From: PALSA-607 sp963825425
GTDB lineage: Bacteria; Actinomycetota; Actinomycetes; Acidothermales; Acidothermaceae
DNA: 64,000 nucleotides
Assembly (NCBI GenBank): GCA_963825425.1
Contig: CAWGTF010000010.1
Location: 1 to 64,000 of the forward strand
Direction of reading: 5' to 3'
Shown: piece by piece, positions 35,975 through 44,824 of the stretch
How the letters are laid out: each line of letters starts with the position of its first letter
How positions within the stretch are numbered: the stretch's first letter is position 1
Position numbers and translations under genes: made by a program
The notes under the pieces: model-generated
Database searches by the model: none
Seen by the model: only the letters and a program-made list of their open reading frames with translations
What the model was told of the DNA's origin: nothing

Positions 35975-36925
35975 TCAGGATACGGGCGCGATCCGGGCGG
36001 CGTCGCGCTGGGCGAGTGCCTCGCGGTAGAGCCGGCCGGCCCGGTAGGAAGAACGAACGAGCGGCCCGGACATCACGCCGGCAAAGCCGAGCTCGCGCGC
36101 CTCGGACTCGAGGTCGGCGAACTCGGCCGGTTCGACCCAGCGCTCGACGGGGTGGTGGCGAAGCGAGGGACGTAGGTACTGGGTGATGGTGATCAGGTCG
36201 CATCCGGCGTCGCGCAGGTCGATCAGCGTCGAGCTGATCTCGGCGCGTTCTTCACCCAGGCCCAAGATCAGGTTCGACTTGGTGACCAGCCCGCGATCGC
36301 GCGCCAGGTCAATGACCTCGAGGGACCTTTCATAGCGGAATCCGGTGCGGATCGACTTGAAGATGCGCGGCACCGTCTCGAGGTTGTGCGCGAAGACTTC
36401 GGGCTCGGCGTCGAAGACCTGCGCGAGCAATTCGGGCCTGGCGTGGAAATCCGGGGTCAGCAGCTCGACGCCGCAGCCGGGCACCGTCGCGTGGATCTCG
36501 CGCACCGTCTGCGCGTACAGCCACGCGCCCTCGTCGTCGAGGTCGTCGCGGGCGACGCCGGTGACCGTGGCGTAGCGAAGGCCCATCGTGGCGACCGACT
36601 CCGCGACCCGGCGCGGTTCGTCACGATCCAGCGGCTCGGGCCGCCCGCTGTCGATCTGGCAGAACGAACAGTTCCGCGAGCAGGTCGCGCCCCCGATCAG
36701 GAAAGTCGCTTCGCGGTCTTCCCAGCACTCGAAGATGTTCGGGCAGCCGGCCTCTTCGCACACCGTGTGCAACCCCTCGCTGCGCACGAGGTCCTTCAAC
36801 GCGGTGTACTCCGGACCCATCCGGGCGCGGGTCTTGATCCACGACGGCTTCTTCTCGATCGGAACCGCCGCGTTGCGCGCCTCGACCCGCAGCAACTTGC
36901 GACCCTCGGGCGCGATCGCGCTCAT
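35975..36925 (-). CDS. lipA: Lipoyl synthase
   Basis: This 316-residue radical-SAM enzyme inserts two sulfurs into protein-bound octanoyl groups. The auxiliary cluster cysteines are Cys56, Cys61 and Cys67 (CEEAGCPNIFEC). The radical-SAM cluster uses Cys82, Cys86 and Cys89 (CSRNCSFC). The conserved end contains GPLVRSSYRAG, including the RSSY serine. The start overlaps the lipB stop by four bases. Its products serve sucB and other lipoyl proteins. Confidence 0.97.
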   Translation of the reverse strand: MSAIAPEGRKLLRVEARNAAVPIEKKPSWIKTRARMGPEYTALKDLVRSEGLHTVCEEAGCPNIFECWEDREATFLIGGATCSRNCSFCQIDSGRPEPLDRDEPRRVAESVATMGLRYATVTGVARDDLDDEGAWLYAQTVREIHATVPGCGVELLTPDFHARPELLAQVFDAEPEVFAHNLETVPRIFKSIRTGFRYERSLEVIDLARDRGLVTKSNLILGLGEERAEISSTLIDLRDAGCDLITITQYLRPSLRHHPVERWVEPAEFADLESEARELGFAGVMSGPLVRSSYRAGRLYREALAQRDAARIAPVS

Positions 36926-37596
36926 GCGGGCACCTTGCTGGCCTTGGTTGCGACGCTGGCTTGGGTCGCGCCGAGTAACGCCGATAAGTGCCGTTCGACC
37001 AAGGGGAGTGCTTCATCGACCCTGACGTCACGGCCGAGCTCGCGCGACAGCGACGTTACGTCGGCGTCATCGATTCCGCATGGCACGATCCGCCCGAACC
37101 AGCTCAGATCCGGGTCGCAGTTCAGCGCGAACCCATGCATCGTCGTACAACGAGAGATCCGGACGCCGATTGCCGCGATCTTGCGCGCCGCTGCCCCGCC
37201 GTGACCGGGCACCCACACCCCCGAGCGGCCGGCGATCTGGATCGCGGCGACTCCGAAGTCCGCGCACACCGCAATCAGGGCTTCTTCCAGCCGCCGCACG
37301 TGCCCGACCGCGTCGACCGGCATCGGCAACCGCACGATCGGATACCCGACAAGCTGCCCCGGGCCGTGCCACGTCATGCGCCCGCCACGGTCGACGTCGA
37401 TCACCGGCGTGCCATCGACCGGCCGTTCGAAATCCTGGGTGCGCCGACCGGCGGTGAACACCGGCGGATGCTCCAAGAGCAAGCAGGTGTCGGGAATCTC
37501 CTCCGCCACTCGAGCGGCGTGCACGTCGCGTTGCAGGTCCCACGCCTGTTCATAAGGGACGACGCCAAGGTGCCGGAACGCGATCACGCGGTCCAC
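36922..37596 (-). CDS. lipB: Octanoyl-[ACP]-protein N-octanoyltransferase
   Basis: The 224-residue enzyme moves octanoate from ACP to lipoyl domains. The family signature is GGRMTWHGPGQLVGYPI. The catalytic pair is visible as Lys139 (ARKIAAIGVR) and Cys173 (IVPCGIDDADVTSL). It is co-oriented and translationally coupled with lipA. It is divergent from the kinase gene, with about 60 bases between. Confidence 0.96.
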   Translation of the reverse strand: MDRVIAFRHLGVVPYEQAWDLQRDVHAARVAEEIPDTCLLLEHPPVFTAGRRTQDFERPVDGTPVIDVDRGGRMTWHGPGQLVGYPIVRLPMPVDAVGHVRRLEEALIAVCADFGVAAIQIAGRSGVWVPGHGGAAARKIAAIGVRISRCTTMHGFALNCDPDLSWFGRIVPCGIDDADVTSLSRELGRDVRVDEALPLVERHLSALLGATQASVATKASKVPA

Positions 37597-37655
37597 GATA
37601 CGGGTTCGAGCGCGCGCTGGTACGCGCTCGGGGCTGTGGACAACCCCGACGGGCT

Positions 37656-39212
37656 ATGTCTTTTGTGCGGTGCAATGGCGGCGTGGACGACTTCTCGCTG
37701 CCGGGCTACCACGTCGAAGAGCTGGTGGGGTTCGGCGGCTCCAGTGAAGTCTGGCGCGCGCGTGACGCGTCGACCGGCGAGGTTGTCGCGCTCAAGCGCC
37801 TGCGAGGCGACGCAGCGTCCGCGAGTTCGACCCCGCAGCTGCAGCGGCAGTTGGAGCGGGAGGCGGCGCTACTCGCGACTATCCGCCACGACCACGTCGT
37901 CGCGCTGCGGTCCGTTGTGTCGACGAACGACGGTCTTGTCCTGGTGCTCGACTACGCCGAGGGCGGCAGTCTGGCGGCGTTGCTCGGCGTCCGCGGCCGG
38001 TTGTCGGCTGGTGAGGTGGTCACGATCGGCGCGCCACTGGCGCAGGTGCTGGCTGACATTCACGCGCGGGGTCTCACCCACGGCGACGTCACCCCGGGCA
38101 ACATCGTGTTCGACCAGTCGGGCAAACCGTTTCTGGCCGATCTCGGCGTTGCGAAGCTGGTCGGCGACCACGCGGGCCCGATCGGGCGGACGCCGGGCTA
38201 TGCCGACCCGGCGCCCGGTGGCGGCCCGGCGAGCGACCTCCATGGCCTGGCTGCGGTCTGCTTCAGTGCGCTCGCCGGCGTCCCGCCGTACAGCGACGCC
38301 GACCCGATGGTCGCCCTCGCACTTGGGCCGCTCGCGCCCGGCGTTTCGGCAGAGTTGGTGACCGCGATCGAGGCAGGGCTGCACCCCGATCCCGCCGCCC
38401 GGCCCGACCCCGCGGCGTTCGGCCGCGCGTTGTTCGCCTCGTGCACGCCCGTCGCGGTTCGGCTCGCACCGGGGAGCTTGCCGGTCGGGGGAGCCGCAAC
38501 AGCGACCACGCACGTGGTGCCGGGAGCGGCGCGCGCCGCGGGGGTGTTCCCAGATCCGGAGTCGCCCCGGGCGTCACGCCTTCATCGCGGTCGGCCGGTG
38601 GGTCGGCATCGCTGGTCGGTCGACCGTCGGGTGCTCGTCCGTCGGGTAGTTGCGGCGTCATGCGTGGTGGCCCTGCTGGGTGCGGCCGTCATCATCGGGA
38701 TGGCCTGGGGGTGGGCCGACCACGGTCACGGCGCGGCAGCGAGTGTCCCGCTCGCCACCCCGGCGTCCACGTTCGTTGGGTCGGTGCTGCTGTCACCGGA
38801 GCCTGACTGGCGCACTGTGTTGCGTGCACTCGACCGCAGCCGTGATGCCGCGTTCGCGGACGCCGACGCGAACGAACTCGACGCGGTCTACGTGCCGGGG
38901 TCCCCAGCGCTGGCCGCCGACCGCGCGACGTTGGGCCGTCTCGTCGGCGCCGGTCAGCGAGTGCGCGGTCTGCAGTTCGTCCTCGAGTCGGTGCGGCTCG
39001 TCTCGCAGTCGTCGGGCGACGTCACGCTGGCCGTCGATGACACCCTCGCCGGGTATGACGTCGTCGACGCCAGGGGAGTGGCGACCCACGTTCCCGGCCG
39101 TGGCGTTCGGACCTGGAGCGTCGTGCTTCGTGCGCAGCCCTCCAGTGGAGTGGTGGGCGAGGCGACGACGGTCCCGCAGAGTTGGCGGATTGCCTCGATC
39201 GAGTCCGGCTGA
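37656..39212 (+). CDS. Membrane-anchored Ser/Thr protein kinase with non-canonical catalytic loop
   Basis: The protein has 518 residues; GTG 37683 is an alternative start. Kinase subdomains are EELVGFGGSSEVWRARD (P-loop-like), VVALKRL (Lys), an alpha-C Glu in QLEREAALLATI and the catalytic loop HGDVTPGNIVF in place of HRDLKPxN. LADLGVAKL replaces the DFG motif. One membrane helix lies at about 330-352, followed by an extracellular domain of about 160 residues with no recognised fold. The Asp residues needed for catalysis are present; the non-Arg catalytic loop suggests it is not activated by activation-loop phosphorylation (inference). Confidence 0.82.
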   Translation: MSFVRCNGGVDDFSLPGYHVEELVGFGGSSEVWRARDASTGEVVALKRLRGDAASASSTPQLQRQLEREAALLATIRHDHVVALRSVVSTNDGLVLVLDYAEGGSLAALLGVRGRLSAGEVVTIGAPLAQVLADIHARGLTHGDVTPGNIVFDQSGKPFLADLGVAKLVGDHAGPIGRTPGYADPAPGGGPASDLHGLAAVCFSALAGVPPYSDADPMVALALGPLAPGVSAELVTAIEAGLHPDPAARPDPAAFGRALFASCTPVAVRLAPGSLPVGGAATATTHVVPGAARAAGVFPDPESPRASRLHRGRPVGRHRWSVDRRVLVRRVVAASCVVALLGAAVIIGMAWGWADHGHGAAASVPLATPASTFVGSVLLSPEPDWRTVLRALDRSRDAAFADADANELDAVYVPGSPALAADRATLGRLVGAGQRVRGLQFVLESVRLVSQSSGDVTLAVDDTLAGYDVVDARGVATHVPGRGVRTWSVVLRAQPSSGVVGEATTVPQSWRIASIESG

Positions 39213-39229
39213 GGCAAGGAGCCGTCGGT

Positions 39230-41407
39230 TTAGAGGATGAAGAGCATCTCCTGATACGTAGGGAGCGGCCACAGGTCGTCGGCCACTACTCCTTCGAGCT
39301 GGTCGGCAGCCGAGCGCACCGCAGCCATCGCTGGGAGCAGCGCGTTTCGGGCATGCTCTGCTTCTTCGAGAGCGCTCGAACCGGTGTGATCTGCGAGGGC
39401 GGCACGCAGGGTACTGAGCCCCGCACGCAGCGCGCCAAGTGGCACCGACACTTCGTCGAGTGACGTGGTGTCGGTCGCGACGCCTGCAGCCTTCAGCGCG
39501 GCGAGGTTCTCCGCCAACTCTGTCTGGTAGCGAACCGCCGCTGGCAACACCGACGTTGTCCCGATTTCGAGGGTGAGCCGTGCCTCGACTCCGACACTTA
39601 ACACGTAGTGCTCGAGGCCGATCTCATAACGGCTGTGCATCTCGCGATGGGAGAACACGCCGTACTTGCTGAAGAGTTCCATCGAAGGTTCGGAGATCAG
39701 CTCCGGCAACGCGTCGAGTGTGGTGCGCAAGTTCGGCAAGCCACGCTGCGCAGCCTCGACCTGCCACTGCTCGGAGTAGCCGTCACCGTTGAACACCGAG
39801 GCGCCGTGCACGGTGATGATTTCTTCGAGGATCTTCTGCACTGCGACGTTGAACTCGGCGCCTGCAGCCAACGCTGTTTCGAGGCTCGTCGCGATGTAGT
39901 CGAGTGCCTCGGCCATGATCGTGTTGATCGTGACCATCGGGCCGGCGACCGATTGCATCGAACCCGGTGCCCTGAACTCGAACCGGTTACCGGTGAAGGC
40001 GAACGGGCTGGTGCGGTTGCGGTCTCCGGGATCGGTCGGGAGATTGGGCAGCGTGTCGACGCCGATGGTGAGCGTGCCCTTTTCCTTTGACGAGGTCGCC
40101 CCGCCCTTCGCGATCTGGTCGAAGACGTCGGTCAACTGGTCACCAAGGAAGATCGAGATGATCGCCGGCGGCGCTTCGTTCGCACCAAGCCGATGGTCGT
40201 TGGACGCCGATGCGACTGATGCCCTGAGCAATCCGCCGTACTTGTGGACGGCGCGGATCACGGCAGCACAGAACACCAGGAACTGCGCGTTTTCGTGGGG
40301 CGTGTCACCAGGCAGCAGCAGGTTGCCCTCGGTGGAGTTACCGAGTGAGAAGTTGACGTGCTTGCCCGAGCCGTTGATGCCAAGGAACGGCTTCTCGTGG
40401 AACAGACACTCCATGCCGTGCTTTTGCGCGAGGCGCTTGAAGGTCGACATCAACAGTTGCTGGTGGTCGGCGGCGACGTTCGCGCGTTCGAACATCGGCG
40501 CAATCTCGAACTGGCCCGGCGCGACCTCGTTGTGCCGGGTCTTGGCTGGGATGCCGAGCTTGAACAGCTCACGCTCGGTATCCATCATGAAGCCGAGCAC
40601 TCGCTCGGGGATCGCACCGAAGTAATGGTCGTCGAACTCCTGGCCCTTCGGAGGCTTCGACCCGAAGAGGGTGCGGCCGGCGTTCAACAGGTCGGGGCGG
40701 GCCAGGAAGAAGTGGCGGTCGATCAGGAAGTACTCCTGCTCGGCGCCACAAAACGACACGACGTGGTCGGGGTTCGGGTGACCGAACAGCTTCAGGATGC
40801 GTTCGGCGTGGACCGCCATCGACTGTTGCGAGCGCAGCAGCGGCGTCTTGTGGTCGAGCGCGTCCCCGGTCATGGACACGAAGATTGTCGGAATGCACAG
40901 CGTGTTCCCGTTCGGGTTCTCCAGGACGTACGCCGGACTCGTGACGTCCCACCCGGTGTAGCCGCGGGCCTCGAACGTGTTGCGCAGCCCACCACTGGGG
41001 AAGCTGGAAGCGTCGGGCTCGCCTTGGGTAAGTGTCTTGCCGGCGAACTCGGCCAGCGCGGAGCCGTCGCCTGCAGGCTCAAGGAAGCTGTCGTGTTTTT
41101 CAGCCGTGAGGCCAGTCAGTGGGTAGAAGACGTGCGCGTAGTGGGTCGCCCCCTTCTCCATCGCCCAGTCCTTCATGGCGGCCGCCACCGAATCAGCGAC
41201 GAGAGGGTCGAGCGGCGCGGAGTGCTCGATCGTCGCCATCACCGACTTGAAGACCGACTTTGGCAGCCGCTGTTGCATGACGGCCTTGCTGAAGACGTTC
41301 TCGCCGAAGATTTCCCCGGGTGTCTCGGTCGCCATGAAGCTCACGGCCGGAGGTACGTAGGCCTCGACGTCTTGAATGGCTTGGAGACGAACGTTATTGC
41401 CGCTCAT
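39230..41407 (-). CDS. glnN: Glutamine synthetase type III
   Basis: This 725-residue GSIII protein is far longer than GSI and carries the family marks FGENVFSKAVMQQRLPKSVF, HYAHVFYPLTGLTAEKHDSF, CGAEQEYFLID, RHNEVAPGQFEIAPMFERAN, HEKPFLGINGSGKHVNFSLG and ASNDHRLGANEAPPAI. ATG 41407 follows a GAAGGGTG ribosome-binding sequence. GSIII forms dodecamers distinct from GSI and is not known to be controlled by GlnE. It is the third glutamine synthetase in 17.5 kb. Confidence 0.95.
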   Translation of the reverse strand: MSGNNVRLQAIQDVEAYVPPAVSFMATETPGEIFGENVFSKAVMQQRLPKSVFKSVMATIEHSAPLDPLVADSVAAAMKDWAMEKGATHYAHVFYPLTGLTAEKHDSFLEPAGDGSALAEFAGKTLTQGEPDASSFPSGGLRNTFEARGYTGWDVTSPAYVLENPNGNTLCIPTIFVSMTGDALDHKTPLLRSQQSMAVHAERILKLFGHPNPDHVVSFCGAEQEYFLIDRHFFLARPDLLNAGRTLFGSKPPKGQEFDDHYFGAIPERVLGFMMDTERELFKLGIPAKTRHNEVAPGQFEIAPMFERANVAADHQQLLMSTFKRLAQKHGMECLFHEKPFLGINGSGKHVNFSLGNSTEGNLLLPGDTPHENAQFLVFCAAVIRAVHKYGGLLRASVASASNDHRLGANEAPPAIISIFLGDQLTDVFDQIAKGGATSSKEKGTLTIGVDTLPNLPTDPGDRNRTSPFAFTGNRFEFRAPGSMQSVAGPMVTINTIMAEALDYIATSLETALAAGAEFNVAVQKILEEIITVHGASVFNGDGYSEQWQVEAAQRGLPNLRTTLDALPELISEPSMELFSKYGVFSHREMHSRYEIGLEHYVLSVGVEARLTLEIGTTSVLPAAVRYQTELAENLAALKAAGVATDTTSLDEVSVPLGALRAGLSTLRAALADHTGSSALEEAEHARNALLPAMAAVRSAADQLEGVVADDLWPLPTYQEMLFIL

Positions 41408-41486
41408 AGGGGCACCCTTCGAAGACGCCTGTGTTTCCGGCTGCGAACCCGACGCGGTGACACTAGGGGTCCAACGCATCGGGAGT

Positions 41487-41502
41487 GTTTCCTCGATGTG
41501 AA
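41487..41502 (-). promoter_or_regulatory. Possible weak GlnR half-sites upstream of the type III glutamine synthetase
   Basis: On the minus strand TTCAC (41502-41498) is followed after six bases by a perfect GAAAC (41491-41487), about 80 bases upstream of the ATG. Only one pair is recognisable and the first half-site has a mismatch, so this is weaker than the glnA1 operator. Confidence 0.3.
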
Positions 41503-41579
41503 CGCTGCGCGTCAAGGAGCGGGCAAGCGCGACGGCGGGCTTTTAGCGCAACCTCAGGTTTCGTTGTCATCATGGCCAG

Positions 41580-42362
41580 ATGGACGACGACCACACCCCC
41601 CCAGCGTCCCGCTGGCGTCGCGTGCTGGTGATCGAGGTGTGGATCGTCTTCGCGATCAGCCTTGGCGCGAGCGGTGTCGGCGCGTTCCTCTCCCTGGTCG
41701 ACGACCTCACGAAGAAGCACGTCGCGCTGTCGTCGCAGCACACCACGCTGAACGGTTCCGTCACACCAGATCGGCCGTGGCTTGATCTCGCGTTCCAGCT
41801 GTTCGGTATCGCCACCGGCCTGGTTCCGGTCGCGTTGGTCGTCTACCTGCTGCACCGATCGCGCGAATCGCTACGCACCATCGGTGTCGACCGGTCGCAG
41901 CTCGGTCGCGACGTCGGGCTCGGCGCACTGCTCGCGGCGTGTGTCGGTGGCGCCGGTCTCGCGCTCTACATCGGCGCGCATGCGGCCGGCGCGAATGTGG
42001 TCGTGGTCCCGACGACGCTCGGGCCGCATTGGTGGCGGATTCCGGTGTTGCTGTTGTCAGCTGCGCAGAACGGGATCTACGAAGAGGTGATCGTCAGCGG
42101 CTACCTGCTGCACCGGCTGCGGCAGTTCGGCTGGGGAGACAACAAGGCGCTCGCGACGAGTGCGTTGTTGCGCGGTTCGTACCACCTCTACCAGGGATTT
42201 GGCGGCGCGCTCGGCAACTGCGTGATGGGCCTCATTTTCGGCCGGGTGTATCAGCGCACCGGGCGCACGTTGCCGCTGATCATCGCGCACACGCTGATGG
42301 ACGGCGCGACGTTCATCGGCTACATCTACTTGGCGCACAAGGTTTCCTGGCTGCCAACCTGA
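41580..42362 (+). CDS. CPBP family intramembrane metalloprotease
   Basis: This 260-residue membrane protein (ATG 41580) has 6-7 hydrophobic segments. CPBP/Abi motifs are present: motif 1 QNGIYEEVIVSGYLLHRL with the EE pair, motif 2 RGSYHLYQGFGGALGNCVMG with His, and motif 3 PLIIAHTLMDGATF with His. The substrate is unknown. The start is divergent from the type III glutamine synthetase. Confidence 0.85.
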   Translation: MDDDHTPPASRWRRVLVIEVWIVFAISLGASGVGAFLSLVDDLTKKHVALSSQHTTLNGSVTPDRPWLDLAFQLFGIATGLVPVALVVYLLHRSRESLRTIGVDRSQLGRDVGLGALLAACVGGAGLALYIGAHAAGANVVVVPTTLGPHWWRIPVLLLSAAQNGIYEEVIVSGYLLHRLRQFGWGDNKALATSALLRGSYHLYQGFGGALGNCVMGLIFGRVYQRTGRTLPLIIAHTLMDGATFIGYIYLAHKVSWLPT

Positions 42363-42378
42363 CCACCGGCGTCGGCTC

Positions 42379-43294
42379 TCAGGCGTTCGCTTCGACGAGG
42401 GCCTGCAGCGCGGGTCCGATCTCGGAATACCCGAACTCGAAGCCGGCATCGAGCAGCCGCTTCGGCAGCACCCGCTGGCCGCCGACGACATTGCCCGCGA
42501 ACTCGCCGAGCACCGCTTTCAGGGCGAGCGACGGCGCCGGGAACAATGCCGGCCGGTGCAGCGCGGTCGCGATGGCTTTCGTGTATTCGCGATTGGTGAC
42601 CGGGTTGGGCGCCGTGAGGTTGACCGGTCCGCTGACGTCGTCGGCGTCGAGTAGGAATCGCATCGCGGCGATGTGGTCCGGGCGCGCAATCCAGCTGACG
42701 TACTGGTGCCCCGAGCCGAGCCGGCCACCGACGCCGGCCTTGAACAGCGGGAGTACCTTGCCGAGCGCGCCGCCTTTGGTGCTCAAGACGATGCCGGTGC
42801 GCAAGAACACCGTGCGGATCCCCGCGTCGGTTGCGGCAACGGCTGAGGCTTCCCACTCACGTCGCGACCGTGGCCGCGAAGTCGTGCGCTGCAGGAGCGC
42901 CCTCGTCGACGAAGCGATCGCCGGTGTCACCGTAGAAGCCGATCGCCGAGCCTGACAGGACGACGCTCGGCTTGGGGTCGAGGCCGGCGAGAGCTTCGGT
43001 GAGTAGGCGGGTCGACGACATGCGGCTGTCGAGGATTTCCTTCTTGTAGCCGTCGGACCATCGGTGATCGCCTAGCCCCGCGCCAGCGAGGTTGATCGCC
43101 GCGTCGACGCCCTGAAGCCGCTGCGGATCAGGACCCTGACCGGCGGCCGGATCCCAGCTGATCTCGTCGGCCGCCGTTGCCTCACGGCGCACTAGGCGCA
43201 GCACCTCGTGGGCATGCCCTTCACCCTCGCTGGCCAGCACGCGGACTAACGCGGAACCGATCAGACCGGAGGATCCGGTAACGACGATCTTCAT
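42379..43294 (-). CDS. TIGR01777-family NAD-dependent epimerase/SDR, frameshifted
   Basis: The first part from ATG 43294 reads MKIVVTGSSGLIGSALVRVL, NLAGAGLGDHRW, SGSAIGFYGDTGD and FVDEGAPAAHDF. A net +1 base near 42855-42860 produces a TGA. Removing one base continues as EWEASAVAATDAGIRTVFLR, GSGHQYVSWIARPDHIAAM and GGQRVLPKRLLDAGFEF, ending at 42379. It corresponds to the Rv2216 position next to sucB in M. tuberculosis. There is no nonsense change, so the break may be artificial. The substrate is unknown. Confidence 0.8.
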
Positions 43295-43306
43295 GGCGCT
43301 CCGGTC

Positions 43307-44749
43307 CTAGAGGCCGAGGTCGGCTTCGAAGCGCCCTTCCTCGAGTCGGGCCTTGATCGTGTTGAGGAACCGTGTTGCGTCGGCGCCGTCGACGAGTCGG
43401 TGGTCATAGGTCAACGCGAGGTAGACCATCGAGCGGATCGCGATCGTCTCACCGAGGTCGCCGTCGTCGACGACCACCGGACGCTTGACGACAGCTCCGG
43501 TGCCCAGAATGCCGACCTGTGGGGGCAGCAGGATCGGAGTGTCGAAGAGCGCGCCCCTGCTGCCGGTGTTCGTCAGCGTGAAGGTGCCGCCAGACAACTC
43601 GTCGGGGTTGACCTGGTTGTTTCGGGTGCGGTTCGCAACGTCGGCGATCTTCCTGGCAAGACCGCCGAGGTTGAGGTCGCCGGCGTCCCGCACGACTGGC
43701 ACCAGCAGGCCACGCGGAGTGTCGACGGCGATACCCAGGTGCTCTGCGTCGTGGTAGGTGATGGTGCCGGCAGCGGTGTCGATGCTCGCGTTCACGACCG
43801 GGTGCTGCTTCAACGCCTCGACAGTGGCCAGCGCGAAGAACGGGAGGAACGACAGCTTCACACCTTCACGCGCCTCGAAGTCAGCCTTCGCTCCATCGCG
43901 CAGCCGCGACACGCGTGTGACGTCGACCTCGACGACCGTCGTCAGTTGCGCGGCGGTGTGCAGGGATTCGACAAGACGAGAAGCGAGGACGCCGCGAAGC
44001 CGGGACATCTTCTCTGTCCGACCACGCAGTGCGGCTGCCGCAGGGCTGGGCTCGGCGGCCGGTGCCGTCGCCGCAGCCGGCGCACTCGGTGCCGTCGCGG
44101 CAGCCTTCGCGGCCCGCGCAGCTTCGGCTGCGGCGAGCACGTCCTGCTTGCGGATCCGGCCACCGACGCCGGTTCCGGTAAGGGTGCTGAGGTCGACGGC
44201 GTGTTCGGTGGCCAGCTTGCGCACCAGCGGCGTCACGTAGGACGGGTCACCGCCGTCGCCTGTGTCGGTCCCGACCTGCGGCGCGGGGGCAGCAACCGCA
44301 GGCGGAGCGGAGACGGCGGCGGGCGGTGCTGGGGCGGCGGGCGGTGCTGGGGCGGCGGGCGGTGCTGGGGCGGCGGGCGGTGCTCGGGCGGCGGGCGGTG
44401 CTGGGGTCGGTGGCGCTACCTCAGCCGCTTGTTCGCTGGCTGCCGGCTGCGGCGCGGGCTGATCGGCGTCCGGCTCCGAGGTTTGTGCGGGCGCTGGCGC
44501 ACCGCCGGCGGATCCGTCGTCGATGACCGCCAGTTCGGAGCCGACCTCAACGGTTTCGTCCTCGGCGACGGTGATCTTGGACAGGATGCCGGCGACCGGC
44601 GAGGGGATCTCGGTGTCGACCTTGTCGGTCGATACTTCGAGCAGCGGTTCGTCGACGGCGACCTGGTCGCCCTCTTTCTTCAACCAGCGGGTGACGGTGC
44701 CCTCGGTGACGCTCTCCCCGAGGCGGGGCATCGTGATGGAGACCGACAT
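43307..44749 (-). CDS. sucB: 2-oxoglutarate (or branched 2-oxoacid) dehydrogenase E2, dihydrolipoyl acyltransferase
   Basis: The protein has 480 residues from ATG 44749. Residues 1-75 form one lipoyl domain with the modified Lys43 (EVSTDKVDTEIPSP). Residues ~76-170 are an Ala/Pro linker with repeated APPAAP units. The E1/E3-binding domain follows (YVTPLVRKLATEHAVDLSTL, GRIRKQDVL). The catalytic domain has YLALTYDHRLVDGADATRFL with the active His/Asp. It accepts the lipoate made by LipA/LipB and works with lpd directly upstream. It corresponds to Rv2215 (dlaT), so pyruvate dehydrogenase use is also possible. Confidence 0.94.
   Translation of the reverse strand: MSVSITMPRLGESVTEGTVTRWLKKEGDQVAVDEPLLEVSTDKVDTEIPSPVAGILSKITVAEDETVEVGSELAVIDDGSAGGAPAPAQTSEPDADQPAPQPAASEQAAEVAPPTPAPPAARAPPAAPAPPAAPAPPAAPAPPAAVSAPPAVAAPAPQVGTDTGDGGDPSYVTPLVRKLATEHAVDLSTLTGTGVGGRIRKQDVLAAAEAARAAKAAATAPSAPAAATAPAAEPSPAAAALRGRTEKMSRLRGVLASRLVESLHTAAQLTTVVEVDVTRVSRLRDGAKADFEAREGVKLSFLPFFALATVEALKQHPVVNASIDTAAGTITYHDAEHLGIAVDTPRGLLVPVVRDAGDLNLGGLARKIADVANRTRNNQVNPDELSGGTFTLTNTGSRGALFDTPILLPPQVGILGTGAVVKRPVVVDDGDLGETIAIRSMVYLALTYDHRLVDGADATRFLNTIKARLEEGRFEADLGL
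44319..44406 (-). repeat. 18-bp tandem repeats in the sucB linker
   Basis: Nearly five copies of GCGGGCGGTGCTGGGGCG run from 44319 to 44406, with a single change in the fourth copy. On the coding strand each unit encodes six residues (APPAAP-type), extending the flexible Ala/Pro linker. Copy number is likely to vary. Confidence 0.93.
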
Positions 44750-44824
44750 GAGGGCTATGACTCCCAGGTTTCGCAGGACGGAGTGGAGCGGAGCAGGTGG
44801 GGCGGGCAAGTTGCAGTAGGGCGG

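Noticed and set aside
40358..41785. 475-codon plus-strand frame opposite the type III glutamine synthetase
   Set aside because: Antisense shadow; it runs through the divergent promoter region into the CPBP gene in another frame and has no recognisable domain.
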